64,000 nt of DNA from Faucicola sp048551375 (GTDB lineage Bacteria; Pseudomonadota; Gammaproteobacteria; Pseudomonadales; Moraxellaceae): positions 1 to 64,000 of the forward strand of contig NZ_JBLYZJ010000004.1 of NCBI RefSeq assembly GCF_048551375.1, given 5' to 3'. The translations under genes were made by a program, and so were the position numbers. This document shows, one piece after another, positions 46,101-57,300 of this stretch. The notes beneath the pieces were generated by a model that was given only the letters and a program-made list of their open reading frames with translations, had not been told where the DNA came from and ran no database searches. Positions within the stretch are counted from its first letter, which is position 1. The number at the start of each line of letters is the position of its first letter.

Positions 46101-46522
46101 TAGAGTCGTTTAAATTTTAAAATAAGACAGTTTAGTAGGGGCGTAATGTCTACGCCAAAAATCGCAACGTATCATTATCTGGTTTAATTCAACATAAATA
46201 ATGCTTATGATACCTTTTATTCTATCAAAGCACAAAATAGTTCTGATAAAGGTTCTTTAGTCACCAAAAATGTGCTAATATTTTTTTAGCTGTAAATAAA
46301 ACCCTTGTTTATCAAAAAAGCCACACAACACTCAGATTGGGTAAAAATTTAAGTGGTTGTTTGTCGCCTAATACTCATAGTTCATAATGTCAGTATTGAC
46401 CGCATGCCTTACTTTAGGTATGCTAACAATTGTGCAATACAGTTTACGTTGATAAACATAACCTAACAATAGCCAATAGCTTTTAACAAAAAAGTTTTAA
46501 CAAAAAAAATTAGGATACATAT
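46101..46522. other. Divergent intergenic region before pilG, with a REP copy
   Basis: GTAGGGGCGTAATGTCTACGCC at 46135 is a decayed REP palindrome. The rest is AT-rich and should contain the promoters of the RND adaptor (leftward) and the pil-chp cluster (rightward). No confident promoter hexamer pair or operator was identified. Confidence 0.6.
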
Positions 46523-46906
46523 ATGGATGCCAATTTTGACGGTCTAAAAGTCATGATTATTGATGACTCAAAAACCATTCGCCGTACTGCAGAAACCTTG
46601 CTCGAAAAAGCAGGTTGCCAAGTGATTACTGCTGTCGATGGCTTTGATGCCCTTGCTAAAATTGCAGATTCTAACCCTGATTTGATTTTCGTTGACATTA
46701 TGATGCCACGTCTAGATGGCTACCAAACTTGTGCCTTAATCAAAAACAATGCCGATTTCGCCAATAAACCAGTCATCATGCTATCCTCAAAAGACGGTCT
46801 ATTTGATAAAGCTCGTGGACGTATTGTAGGTTCTGATGAGTATCTTACCAAGCCTTTTAGTAAAGAAGAATTGTTTGATGCGATTAATCGCTATCGTCCT
46901 AACTAA
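46523..46906 (+). CDS. pilG: Twitching motility response regulator PilG
   Basis: The 127-residue stand-alone receiver domain has the acidic pair in MIIDDSKTIRR, phospho-Asp in LIFVDIMMPRLDG (about residue 58), and Lys in DEYLTKPFSKEEL. In the Pil-Chp system the hybrid kinase ChpA phosphorylates PilG, which promotes type IV pilus extension and, in Pseudomonas, raises cAMP. The gene is first in the cluster. The AGGATACATAT before ATG is a usable ribosome site. Confidence 0.92.
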   Translation: MDANFDGLKVMIIDDSKTIRRTAETLLEKAGCQVITAVDGFDALAKIADSNPDLIFVDIMMPRLDGYQTCALIKNNADFANKPVIMLSSKDGLFDKARGRIVGSDEYLTKPFSKEELFDAINRYRPN

Positions 46907-47016
46907 ATAAGCTAAGTTTAGGTCAGCTAAAGTTAGGCTGGGTTAAATTCAGCCCATCTAAACCAAGCGAGCCTTAGCGACACAAATCGTTCAAACAACA
47001 ATTAAGGGATAAAATT

Positions 47017-47379
47017 ATGGCAAGAATTTTAGTCGTTGATGACTCGCCCTCAGAAATGGCGAAGTTCCGTGACATATTAACTCGTAACCAACACGAAATC
47101 ATTGAAGCACACACAGGTGAAGAAGGTATTGAAAAAGCCATTCAACTTCTACCTGATGTGATTTTGATGGATGTGGTGATGCCTGAAATGAATGGCTTTC
47201 AAGCCACACGTAAAATTACCCGTGATCCCGCCACTAGCCACATTCCTGTGGTGATTATTAGTACCAAAAATCAAGAAACCGACCGAGTATGGGGCAAACG
47301 TCAAGGGGCAAAAGACTACCTAACCAAGCCTGTTACCGAAGATGAGCTGATCCAAGTTATCCATTCAGTGATGGAGTAA
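47017..47379 (+). CDS. pilH: Twitching motility response regulator PilH
   Basis: This 120-residue receiver (VVDDSPSEMAKFRDIL; VILMDVVMPEMNGFQATRKI; AKDYLTKPVTEDEL) is the second regulator of the Pil-Chp system, linked to pilus retraction or to a phosphate-sink role. Its RQGAKDYLTKP segment and its position after pilG support PilH. AAGGGATAAAATT precedes ATG. The 110-bp gap from pilG shows no strong terminator. Confidence 0.92.
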   Translation: MARILVVDDSPSEMAKFRDILTRNQHEIIEAHTGEEGIEKAIQLLPDVILMDVVMPEMNGFQATRKITRDPATSHIPVVIISTKNQETDRVWGKRQGAKDYLTKPVTEDELIQVIHSVME

Positions 47380-47386
47380 TACACCT

Positions 47387-47917
47387 GTGGCCTCTAATGG
47401 ATTTATCGAACTCTTACGCCTATCTGATAGAGCCATCAAACGCCAAAAAGGTCAGCATATCTCAGGTAAAATGCAATGGCTGGGCGTGGCGTTTATTGTT
47501 AATGGGCAACAACTCGTAGCCCCATTGGGTGATATTGCCGAGGTGTTAGCTGTACCTGAGATTACCCCTGTACCCCTTGCCAAACCGTGGCTGATGGGGA
47601 TTGCCAACGTGCGTGGACGCTTGTTACCGATTACCGATTTAGGGCGATTTATTGGGGTATCGCAAGCCAAGACGCACAGTTTAGAGCATAAATTATTAGT
47701 CATTGACCAGCCCAAGGTGTTTAGTGGGCTATTGGTCGATGAGGTATTAGGCATTCAGACGTTCAATGAACGCCACTATGAAGCAGTGGCAATGCCCGAG
47801 GATTCGCCATTTTCTGCTTATACGCATGGACGTTTTCGGCACAATAACCAAGAATGGTATATTTTTATGCCAAGTCTTTTGGCGGAAGACCCCCATTATT
47901 TAGAAGCGGCACTATAA
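47387..47917 (+). CDS. pilI: CheW-like adaptor PilI
   Basis: The 176-residue protein is a CheW-domain adaptor (FIVNGQQLVAPLGDIAEVLAVPEITPVPLAKPWLMGIANVRGRLLPITDLGRFIG) that couples the receptor PilJ to the kinase ChpA. It starts with GTG eight bases after the pilH stop; GGAG at the end of pilH is its ribosome site. No ATG start fits. Confidence 0.92.
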   Translation: MASNGFIELLRLSDRAIKRQKGQHISGKMQWLGVAFIVNGQQLVAPLGDIAEVLAVPEITPVPLAKPWLMGIANVRGRLLPITDLGRFIGVSQAKTHSLEHKLLVIDQPKVFSGLLVDEVLGIQTFNERHYEAVAMPEDSPFSAYTHGRFRHNNQEWYIFMPSLLAEDPHYLEAAL

Positions 47918-47965
47918 ACAATAACCAATTTAATCCGTAATTTATAAGTAGAGGAATGATCGTCC

Positions 47966-50071
47966 ATGGATACCAAAACTACGAGTATCAACACCAGTAC
48001 GAATTCTCCTGTGATTATTTCATCAGAAAAAAATACCCTTGATCAAGCCAATCGTGAATCCAAAAAGTGGATGAATTGGGCGATTTTGAGTGCCGTCATT
48101 GCATTAAGTGCGTTTATTTTCTTAGTTTATCATTTGTTAAATCAAGCCCCCATTACAGGGACTAGCAGTAATATTGGTGCATTAACCCAAGGGATTAGCC
48201 AAGATTTGAATAAATCATTGGCAGGCAAAGATAAAGCCAGTATTGAGCAAGGGCTGACAAGCCTACAAAGCAATGCGACTGCCATTGATGATGCCATCAA
48301 AGATGCCAGTGTCGCTAGCCAAGCCCCAGAATTGGTATCAGGCTGGGCGGAAAACAAACAAAAAATCGACTTTATCCTAAAAAACAAACAACAATTGGTG
48401 GAAGTCGGTACATCATTGAATGACTTAGATACCAATTTGGATACCATTCAACGCCAATATCGCCAGTTAGCCGAAAAGATGCTGGTCAATCGTGCCAGTG
48501 TTAATCAAGTTGCCATTGCCAATAACCAAGTTTGGCTCAGTGAAAAAATTAGCCACACTATCACCCAATTAAAAGCAGGGCAAGCCACTGACCTAAAACA
48601 ACTGGTGCAAGATGCCCAATTGATGGGTGCGACCTTAGATGCCGAGCAGACAGGCACGCAGGCGATTGAACGAGTGAGTAATGGGGCGTTATTACAAGAC
48701 TTGAGTGAAATCAAGAAAACCTATGATACCAGTATCAAGCCAACGGTCGATAAACTCAGTCAAGCCAGTGATTTGAATAGCCAAATTCGCCAACAAGCGA
48801 CTGCGGTCGATAATTTTGCCAAACAGCATTCAAACGTTGTGGCGACTGCCCAAGCCAGTGGTCAAAATAATTTATTGTATGTGTGGTTACCTGCGGTAGC
48901 GATTTTGTTGGGCTTTTTATTCGCCATTTACTTCTTGAATCGTCAGCTCAAAGCCAGAACCGAAGCCGAACGCAAATTGGGTGAGCGTGAAACCCAACGC
49001 CAACGCCACGAGATGGAGCTTGAATCTGACCGTGCCAAAAAGATTCAAGAAGAAAATGAACGTAACCAGATGGCGATTTTGCGATTGCTCGATGAGTTGG
49101 GTGACTTGGCAGAGGGTGACTTGACCGTCAATGCTACTGTATCAGAAGACTTTACAGGGGCGATTGCCGACTCAGTGAACTTTGCGATTGACCAATTACG
49201 TCAGTTAGTATCGGCAATTAACGTCACCGCAGAGCGAGTCGCTCGTGCATCTGACCAAACACAGGCGACTGCAGTTGAGCTTGCGGAGGCTTCTGAAAGC
49301 CAAGCCCAAGAGATTGCTGGGGCTTCGGCTGCGATTAATGAGATGGCAGTGTCGATTGACCAAGTATCATCAAATGCGTCTGAATCAGCCTCGGTTGCTG
49401 ACCGTTCGGTAGCCATTGCCTATAACGGGGCAACGGTGGTACAGCGTACCATTGACGGTATGAATACCATTCGTGACCAGATTCAAGAAACCTCAAAACG
49501 TATCAAACGTTTGGGTGAGTCATCACAAGAAATTGGTGATATCGTTGGATTGATTAATGACATTGCTGACCAAACCAACATTCTAGCACTAAACGCTGCC
49601 ATTCAAGCATCGATGGCAGGGGAAGCAGGTCGTGGTTTTGCGGTGGTTGCGGACGAGGTACAACGCCTTGCAGAACGTTCAGCCACAGCGACCAAACAGA
49701 TTGAAACACTGGTTAAGACCATTCAGGCGGATACCAACGAAGCGGTTATGTCGATGGAATCTACCACCGCTGAGGTTGTGCGTGGTGCAAAACTTGCCAA
49801 AGACGCAGGTGAGGCACTCGAAGAAGTACAATCAGTATCAAATAACCTTGCAGAGCTGATTCAGAGCATCTCGAATGCTGCTCGTCAACAGGCAGCTTCC
49901 GCAGGTCATATCTCGAATACCATGAACATTATTCAAGATATTACCTCACAGACGACCTCTGGTACATTGGCAGCTGCTCGTTCGATTGGACAGCTCAATG
50001 AGATGGCGGCAGCGTTACAAGAGTCGGTATCTGGCTTTAAGTTACCTGATGAAGCCTTCCATCATGCCTAA
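47966..50071 (+). CDS. pilJ: Methyl-accepting chemotaxis protein PilJ
   Basis: The 701-residue receptor has membrane segments at about 36-57 and 306-326, a large helical periplasmic region between them, a HAMP-like segment, and a signalling domain with the conserved tip DIADQTNILALNAAIQASMA and GEAGRGFAVVADEVQRLAER. In the Pil-Chp system PilJ senses surface contact through pili and controls ChpA. Methylation by PilK and demethylation by ChpB would tune it. A hairpin follows the stop, before pilK. Confidence 0.93.
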   Translation: MDTKTTSINTSTNSPVIISSEKNTLDQANRESKKWMNWAILSAVIALSAFIFLVYHLLNQAPITGTSSNIGALTQGISQDLNKSLAGKDKASIEQGLTSLQSNATAIDDAIKDASVASQAPELVSGWAENKQKIDFILKNKQQLVEVGTSLNDLDTNLDTIQRQYRQLAEKMLVNRASVNQVAIANNQVWLSEKISHTITQLKAGQATDLKQLVQDAQLMGATLDAEQTGTQAIERVSNGALLQDLSEIKKTYDTSIKPTVDKLSQASDLNSQIRQQATAVDNFAKQHSNVVATAQASGQNNLLYVWLPAVAILLGFLFAIYFLNRQLKARTEAERKLGERETQRQRHEMELESDRAKKIQEENERNQMAILRLLDELGDLAEGDLTVNATVSEDFTGAIADSVNFAIDQLRQLVSAINVTAERVARASDQTQATAVELAEASESQAQEIAGASAAINEMAVSIDQVSSNASESASVADRSVAIAYNGATVVQRTIDGMNTIRDQIQETSKRIKRLGESSQEIGDIVGLINDIADQTNILALNAAIQASMAGEAGRGFAVVADEVQRLAERSATATKQIETLVKTIQADTNEAVMSMESTTAEVVRGAKLAKDAGEALEEVQSVSNNLAELIQSISNAARQQAASAGHISNTMNIIQDITSQTTSGTLAAARSIGQLNEMAAALQESVSGFKLPDEAFHHA

Positions 50072-50141
50072 TATGTTGACCAATGTTTTGGGGTCTGTTC
50101 AAAATTTTAGGATTTGCTTCAAAGATACAAGCATGATAATC

Positions 50142-50162
50142 AAGGGTGGTTTAACCACCCTT
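50142..50162 (+). terminator. Hairpin between pilJ and pilK
   Basis: AAGGGTGGT and ACCACCCTT form a perfect nine-base stem around TTA, followed by CGTTTTATCTG. It may end or attenuate transcription between pilJ and the downstream methyltransferase and kinase genes. Confidence 0.7.
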
Positions 50163-50215
50163 CGTTTTATCTGTTTTTGTGGCTTGTTTGGCTGTGTAAA
50201 GCGTTGAGATTATTT

Positions 50216-51160
50216 ATGAAAAAATATTCGCTGACGGCTAACGAACTTAGCTTGTGGCTCAAATATATCGAACACCAAGTGGGGTTTATTTTACCCAGTC
50301 AGCAAGTGAGTTGGGTGAAAGGGATTATTGAGCGTTATTTATTGGCACAGCAAGTAACCAGTACCGAGTTTTTACAGCAAATTACCAATGACAATCAGCT
50401 TTACCATCAACTATTTGATGATATCTTAATTCCACATACGCAATTTTTTCGGCATTTGCCCACCTTTGACTTTGTTGAACATTATGTTGCCAATTGGCGA
50501 GAGCAATATTGGGGGCATGGGGCGTTGGCAAATGATGAACCGCCAAAGTCCAATTTACCGATTTCACCTGTTTTGACGGCTTGGAGTGTGGGTTGTGCCA
50601 CAGGGCAGGAAGTGGTGTCAGTGGCGTTGAGCATTGCCAAGCAGTTGGGTGAGTCTGGACGCTTTAAGGTATATGGTTCAGATTTTAATCAGCAAGCATT
50701 GGCTTATGCTAGGCAAGGGCTATATGAGATTGCTGAGTCGGCTTATATCCCACAGCGATATCATGCGTGGCTCAAGTTTGTGACCCTTGGTAAGGTGCAG
50801 GTCGTTGATAGTGTGCGTGCTAAATTGCAGTTTTTTAGTAAAAATTTGGTGGATTATGAGCAAACCATGCCTGTGCTACCCAAGCAGTGCCAGTTAATCC
50901 TGTGTAATAATGTGTTAATTTATTTTCGACAATTTGAACAACGTGATGTGGTACAATTTTTGCTTGAATATTTGGCGGATGATGGGATTTTGTTGTTAGG
51001 GGTGGGGGAGTTACCGCAATTCAACCATCCTCAGTTGGTGAAATTACCGTTATCACACATCAATGGCTATCGCAAGGTCAATGCCCCAGCGTGGTTAAAG
51101 CAACGTTTAAAACAAGATATACAACAAAATATACATAAGCCAATGAGCTTTCGTGACTAA
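50216..51160 (+). CDS. pilK: Chemoreceptor methyltransferase PilK (CheR family)
   Basis: This 314-residue protein has the CheR layout: an N-terminal helical domain (MKKYSLTANELSLWLKYIEHQ) and a SAM-binding domain (LTAWSVGCATGQEVVSVALSIAKQ; VYGSDFNQQALAYARQG; CQLILCNNVLIYF). It would methylate glutamates on PilJ. The ATG at 50216 is preferred over one at 50114, because the extra 34 residues would be read from the hairpin region and look hydrophobic and unrelated. Confidence 0.9.
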   Translation: MKKYSLTANELSLWLKYIEHQVGFILPSQQVSWVKGIIERYLLAQQVTSTEFLQQITNDNQLYHQLFDDILIPHTQFFRHLPTFDFVEHYVANWREQYWGHGALANDEPPKSNLPISPVLTAWSVGCATGQEVVSVALSIAKQLGESGRFKVYGSDFNQQALAYARQGLYEIAESAYIPQRYHAWLKFVTLGKVQVVDSVRAKLQFFSKNLVDYEQTMPVLPKQCQLILCNNVLIYFRQFEQRDVVQFLLEYLADDGILLLGVGELPQFNHPQLVKLPLSHINGYRKVNAPAWLKQRLKQDIQQNIHKPMSFRD

Positions 51161-51320
51161 CAAACAAAATATGGCTGAATGCTACACAAGTTAAGCATTG
51201 AATGTTATGATAGGTGGGTGTTGAGGCAAGGGCAATGCGTCAATCAGCTTAAAAAAATAGCACCAAATCACAGAATAATTTTCACAATAATATGAGCCGT
51301 TAGATTACTAGGAACAGGGT

Positions 51321-54300
51321 ATGAGTAAACAACGCACCTTAATCGCTTTAGATTGGTTGATGCCAGTGTTGCAAGACGTGTTTGATGAACTAAACCGTTT
51401 GTTGCAACACGATGAAAAACCAATGCCTTGGGCTGAGATAGGGCAAGCGTTGCACCAAATTACAGGGGCATTAAAGCTTAGTAATCAAGCGTTGCTTGCG
51501 AAGTTTTCGGACATCTTAGAGCAGGTGGTGTTAGGGCTTGAACAGCAATCGCTGACAGGGCTTGAGCTGTTTGAACTAAAACAAGCGGTGTTGCTGTTAC
51601 AGCATGAAATTACCCAGTTGCAAAGCAAACAACAATTGCATGATACATGGTTGGTTGACCGTATCAATTATTTTGGGGCGATGGTCGGTGAGCCACCTTA
51701 TGTATTGGCGACAGCGACTGACCATTCAGCCAATCAGGGTGTCGATGGGGCTATCACTCCCACATTGCCTTTGTTACCCAATATTCCCATTCCTTTGGTG
51801 ACACAACCTTCCGCTGTGGCTTATCTGAGTAAACTGTTGATTTTATGGCGTTATTCCACGCTTGAGCTATTAAAGCAAGACCAAAACAACCCTGATATGC
51901 TCGCACACCTTGCGAAGGTGGCGAAATACCTTGCCAGTTCCCCCCTAAATAGTGCGATGCGTCAAATTTGGCATTTGGTTAGTTTATGGCTAGATAGCTT
52001 GGCTCGCAATGAAAAACCCACGCCCAGTCAGTATGTGATGCTATTGGAGCATTTAGAACGATTGTTGATGGATGACACCTATGATGAGCCTGATTTGGCG
52101 ACAGGTCGTTTGGCAATGGATATTTTGTTAAATCTTAGCCAATTGACTCATCAAACGGACGATACCAAAAACCTGCTCAATGATTTGGATTTTATCAAAA
52201 ATGCCAATGACGATACTTTGTTTAGCCAATTGTTAGCCAAACTTGAACGTGCAATTTATCAAATACAACAGCCTGCGGTGATTTTGCCTGTTTTAGAAAG
52301 CATCAAAGCGACATTGGCAAGCCGTGGCTGGGCGTTTTATCAGCAACAATTGGAGCAAGTGATTGCTGATACACAGTTTATGCTGGCTGATGACATGATG
52401 GCAAGTAGCCTTGCTTGGCAAGTGGAGCGTCAATTACAAGATTTGTATAGCCAATTGCTCGAAACCTTGTCGACTTTGGAATCCCAGATTGGGATTGCCC
52501 ATTTTGCGTATGCGGTGAACCCTGAGCAAGAGGCGGTGAGAACCACCCGTGTGCATCTAGAAAATATTAAATTAGCCTATAATAACTATAGTCAAAGCCA
52601 TGACCATCAAGCCTTGCAAGTCAATGATGATATGGTGGCGATTATTCAAGTATTTGGGTTGTTAGGATTGACACGCCCACAAGAATTGATGGAGCAGTTA
52701 CGCCTATTATTTAACCGTATTCACAAAAATAAAATTGATGTATTGTCTTGGGAAGCCAATGATTTAATTGCCGAAATGATTGCTCAACTTGAGCTATTTT
52801 TGGATTACCTATCCCATCAAAGTGTCAGTGATGAGTTACTTGATGTGACGCAGTCACAGCTTAACCGTGCTAATTTACTGCTAAAACGCTTGATTGACAC
52901 GCCACTGGATAAAACACAATTACCTTCTCGCCATAAAACTTTCCCAGCCAAAACCGTGGTGTATGATGACAATGGGGAAGTGGTGCTTGAGTCTGTGGCA
53001 GAATCACAAGCGGTGACAGAGTCACCAGAAGCAACAGAAAATACCGATGAAATCACGGCTGTTGACGTGGTAGACGTGGCGGGTATGGATGACATTGAAG
53101 CGAAAGCTGATGTTGAAGCCAATCGTGACGTGATTGCCACGGATGCTGATACCCCACACACCTTGACACCTAAGCCAGCCATCTTGTCAGAAGCCTACCT
53201 CACGGCTCGCCAGTTATTAAAACCTGATGACTATAGCATGGACGATGAGATACGAGAAATCTTTATCGAAGAAGCCGAAGAAGTGTTGGGTGAGATGGAT
53301 GACAATTTACCCACATGGCAACAAGACCCACAAGACCTCGCTTCGCTTAAAGAAATTCGCCGTAACTTCCATACCCTAAAAGGTTCTGGCAGAATGGTGG
53401 GGGCATTCCAAGTCGGTGAAATGGCTTGGGCGGTTGAAAATATGCTAAACCGTGTGCTAGATGGCACATTGCCTATCACGGATGAGGTGGTTGGATTTAT
53501 CAGTGAAACTCGACAAAATATTCCTACTTTGGTGGAAGATTTTGCTAATCAACGTGAGCCACGCCTTGACCCTGCAGTGACCATTCTTAAAGCCAATAAT
53601 CTGCTACAAGGTCAGCCAATTAATACAGGGCTTCCAACCGTTGAAACTGTTGAAAATCGTATTGATAACGTCAGAGATGCCAAAACCAGTGATGCCGAAA
53701 TCAGCGTTGCCGAAGCCAACATGACTGAAAGTAGCAACAAAGTAGACGAAAAAAAAGCAGATGCTGACGATGTTAACAAGGCAGATAGCACTGAGTTAGC
53801 TACTGCCAGTCAAGCTACGAGCATCGCAAAGACTAGCTTGCCAATGGGCCAAAGCATCGTGTTACCTGCGGTGGTGCAACAACAATATGACGAATTGACC
53901 GAAGTCACTGATTCGGTGATTGATCCAGATATTCAAGAAATTTATATCGAAGAAGCCCAAGAAGTCCTTGAAACCATCACGCCTTTATTTGACACATGGC
54001 AAGCCAATCCCAGTGATACTGATACCCTAAAAGAAATTCGCCGTGGTTTTCATACCCTAAAAGGCTCAGGTAGAATGGTGGGTGCGAACCAATTGGGCGA
54101 GCTTGCGTGGTCGATTGAAAGTATGCTCAATCGTGTGCTAGATAATACCATCACCGCCAATGAGGGCGTGGTGGCATTGGTTGGCGATGTGATTCATGCT
54201 TTTGGGGGATTGGTGGATATTTTTGCCCAAAACCGTACCGATTACCCAGATACCTTAAAAATTTGGTCAGCAATTGCCAATAGCTACACTAAAAAACATG

Positions 54301-57300
54301 GCGATAGCTTTGATTATCATGCCATCATGGGGGCGAGTGCTACCACGCAGGCTCAAGCCAGTTCAGCGTCAGCCAATCCTTTAGACAATGTGCCAAGCGT
54401 TCAAGCGTCTTCAGATGACAGCCTAGATACCGACAATGAGGAAATCAATGAGGTATTTTGGGAAGAATCGCAAGAATTGATTGCCAAAATTAACACCTTT
54501 ATTGAATCGCATAACGATGAAGATACGGTAAATATTTCTGATGAACTGGTACGTTCATTTCATACCTTGCGAGGCGGTGCAGGGTTATCCGAGTTGCCAC
54601 GTATCTATAAATTGAGTGGTGCGGTCGAAGAAAGTTTGGCAGAGTTATTGCGTAAAGAAGTCCCATTGACGCAAGAGCAAATGGCGGTATTGCAAGAAGC
54701 CACGCAAGATTTACAACAATATTTGGTGGATTATCAATCGCAACATTCGGTACGGCCTCAACATGACGATGATGAGCATATCCATGATATTACGCAACAA
54801 TTGATGAGTAATGCCGAGCGTTATGCAAGCAATACCCATGCTACTGTCCAGTCTTTGCTAGAGCTAGGTATTGATGATTTATTAGATGCTGACCAGTATT
54901 TTGCGGATAAATTTGCCCAACAGAATGATGAAGTCGCTGAGTATGCCACATTGCTAGAAAGCCAAGCAGAAAAGCTTGCCAATGCCAGTGTGGGGGTCAG
55001 TTATTTGGTGATTCCTGAAACGTTGCAAATTGTGTATAACAAACTGATTCATTATCCACAGTTTGTCAAAGACCCACAGGTAGTTGAGCAATTGACCGCT
55101 TTACATCAACAGTTGATTAATATGTTTGATGCGATTGCGGCAGGGCTGAGTGTGGTGGTGGATGTCGATGGTATCAGCAAAATCAAGCAACTATTGGCAG
55201 ATAAACAATACCATGCTGAGATGGATGCGATTGAGTATGAAGCGATTTATACGGATATCGAGTTGTTGGAAATTTTCTTGGATGAAACCCAGTCGGTTCG
55301 TCCTGAGATGCAAAAATACTTTAACCAATGGCAAAACAACCTTACCAATCTTGAGGGCGTCAGTGAGCTACGCCGTCATTATCACACCCTAAAAGGTGGG
55401 GCGAGCATGGTGGGTATTAATAGTATTGCCAGTATTGCCCAGCGTGGTGAATACTTATACGATAGGATTGCCACCGCACGTATTCCAAGTGATACCGACA
55501 TTGCGTTGGTGATGCAAAAGACCCATGAAACCTTGTTGGCTCAGTTGCAACAGGTGACCCAAAATCAACGTTCGTTCTTTGCCCATGATTTGATTGCCCA
55601 GCTTGATGCGATTTTAGCAGGCAAGGTGGTGGCACGAGATATTATTCCTGCTGTGCCGTTGATTGTAGAAACCAGTCAAGAAGAGCTTGCCAATACCAAT
55701 ACAGAAGCCAGTGGTGGTGATGATTCGGTCACGCCTGTTTCTGATGCCATGTATGTGCAAGAGATTATCAATAACTTTGAAGAACGCCGACTCGATACAT
55801 GGCATGGGCATGAGCCTGATGAGGATATTTTGGCGGTATTCTTGGAAGAAGCCAAAGAGCTGGTCGATAGCAGTAGCCAAAATTTGCAAGCTTTCCGTAA
55901 TAATAACAGCGATGTGTCTGCGTTACAGGCGTTGCAACGTGAGCTTCATACCATCAAGGGTGGCGCAAGAATGGTCGGTGCAGAAGGCTTGGCAAACCTT
56001 GCTCACGAGATGGAAACCATTTATGAAGAGTTAGGCAGTCGCCGTAAGCCAGCCACACGGATGATTGGTAATCTATTGGCAACCTGTCACGACTGGTTGG
56101 CAAGCTCATTGTATGTCCTTGAAAATAAATACAATCCACAAACACCAACCCCATTAATTCGTGCGTTACAAGATTTTTCACATAATCCTGATAGCCTAAA
56201 AGAAATTCCAACCGCTTCGCTTGCCAATCAGATTGAGCAGATTGATATTTATAAAAGCAGTTTGAATGAAGAAAGCGTGGATAAAAAAGTACGTGATTTG
56301 ACACAGATTCCTTCCATGCGTGGCAACTTTGAACACGAACAAGACCAAGGTAATGCCAATGCTGAGATGCTACGGATTTCCGCAGGTTTGATGGAACGCA
56401 TGATTAACTTATCAGGTGAGTCAGCGATTAACCGAGCTCGAATTGAAATGGGGATGACCAGTCTGACCCATAACCTTGAGGAAATGGGTGGCACGACCCA
56501 ACGTTTGGTAGACCAACTTCGCCGTATGGAAACGGAGCTTGAGATTCAGATTCTCGCCCAAATCGGTGATGAAATTGATACAGAATTTGACCCATTAGAA
56601 ATGGACCAATATTCTGCCCTAAACCAATTATCTAAGTCATTATCCGAGTCTGCCTCGGACTTGGTGGATATCAAAACCACCATGCTTGATACCACTCGTG
56701 ATACAGAAAATTTATTATTGCAACTCTCTCGTACCCAAGCCGAATTACAAGATGGCTTAATGAATTCACAAACCGTTCCGTTTTCTCGAATTACCCCACG
56801 GTTACAACGTATCGCTCGTCAAACAGCGACCGAGTTGGGTAAATCGGTGGAATTGCGTATCTTAAATGATGACGGCGAGCTTGACCGTAATATCTTAGAA
56901 CGTATCACCTCACCGCTTGAGCATATGCTACGCAATGCGGTTGACCACGGTGTTGAAAAAACCCAAGAACGTATCGAAGCAGGTAAATCCAGAACAGGTT
57001 TGATTACCCTTGAGGTAGTGCGTGAAGGGGGTGAAATTGTTATTCACTTGACGGATGATGGTAAAGGTATCAATGTTGAAGCGGTACGTAAAAAAGCCAT
57101 CGAACAAGGTCTGATTTCTGCCAATGATACCTCACTAAAACCTGTGGATATCATGCAATTTATCTTCAATGCAGGCTTATCGACTGCCAAAGCCGTGTCG
57201 CAAATCTCAGGGCGAGGCGTGGGCATGGACGTGGTACAAAGTGAGGTCAAACAGCTGGGTGGTGTGGTGTTGGTCGACTCCGAAGCAGGCAAAGGCTCTC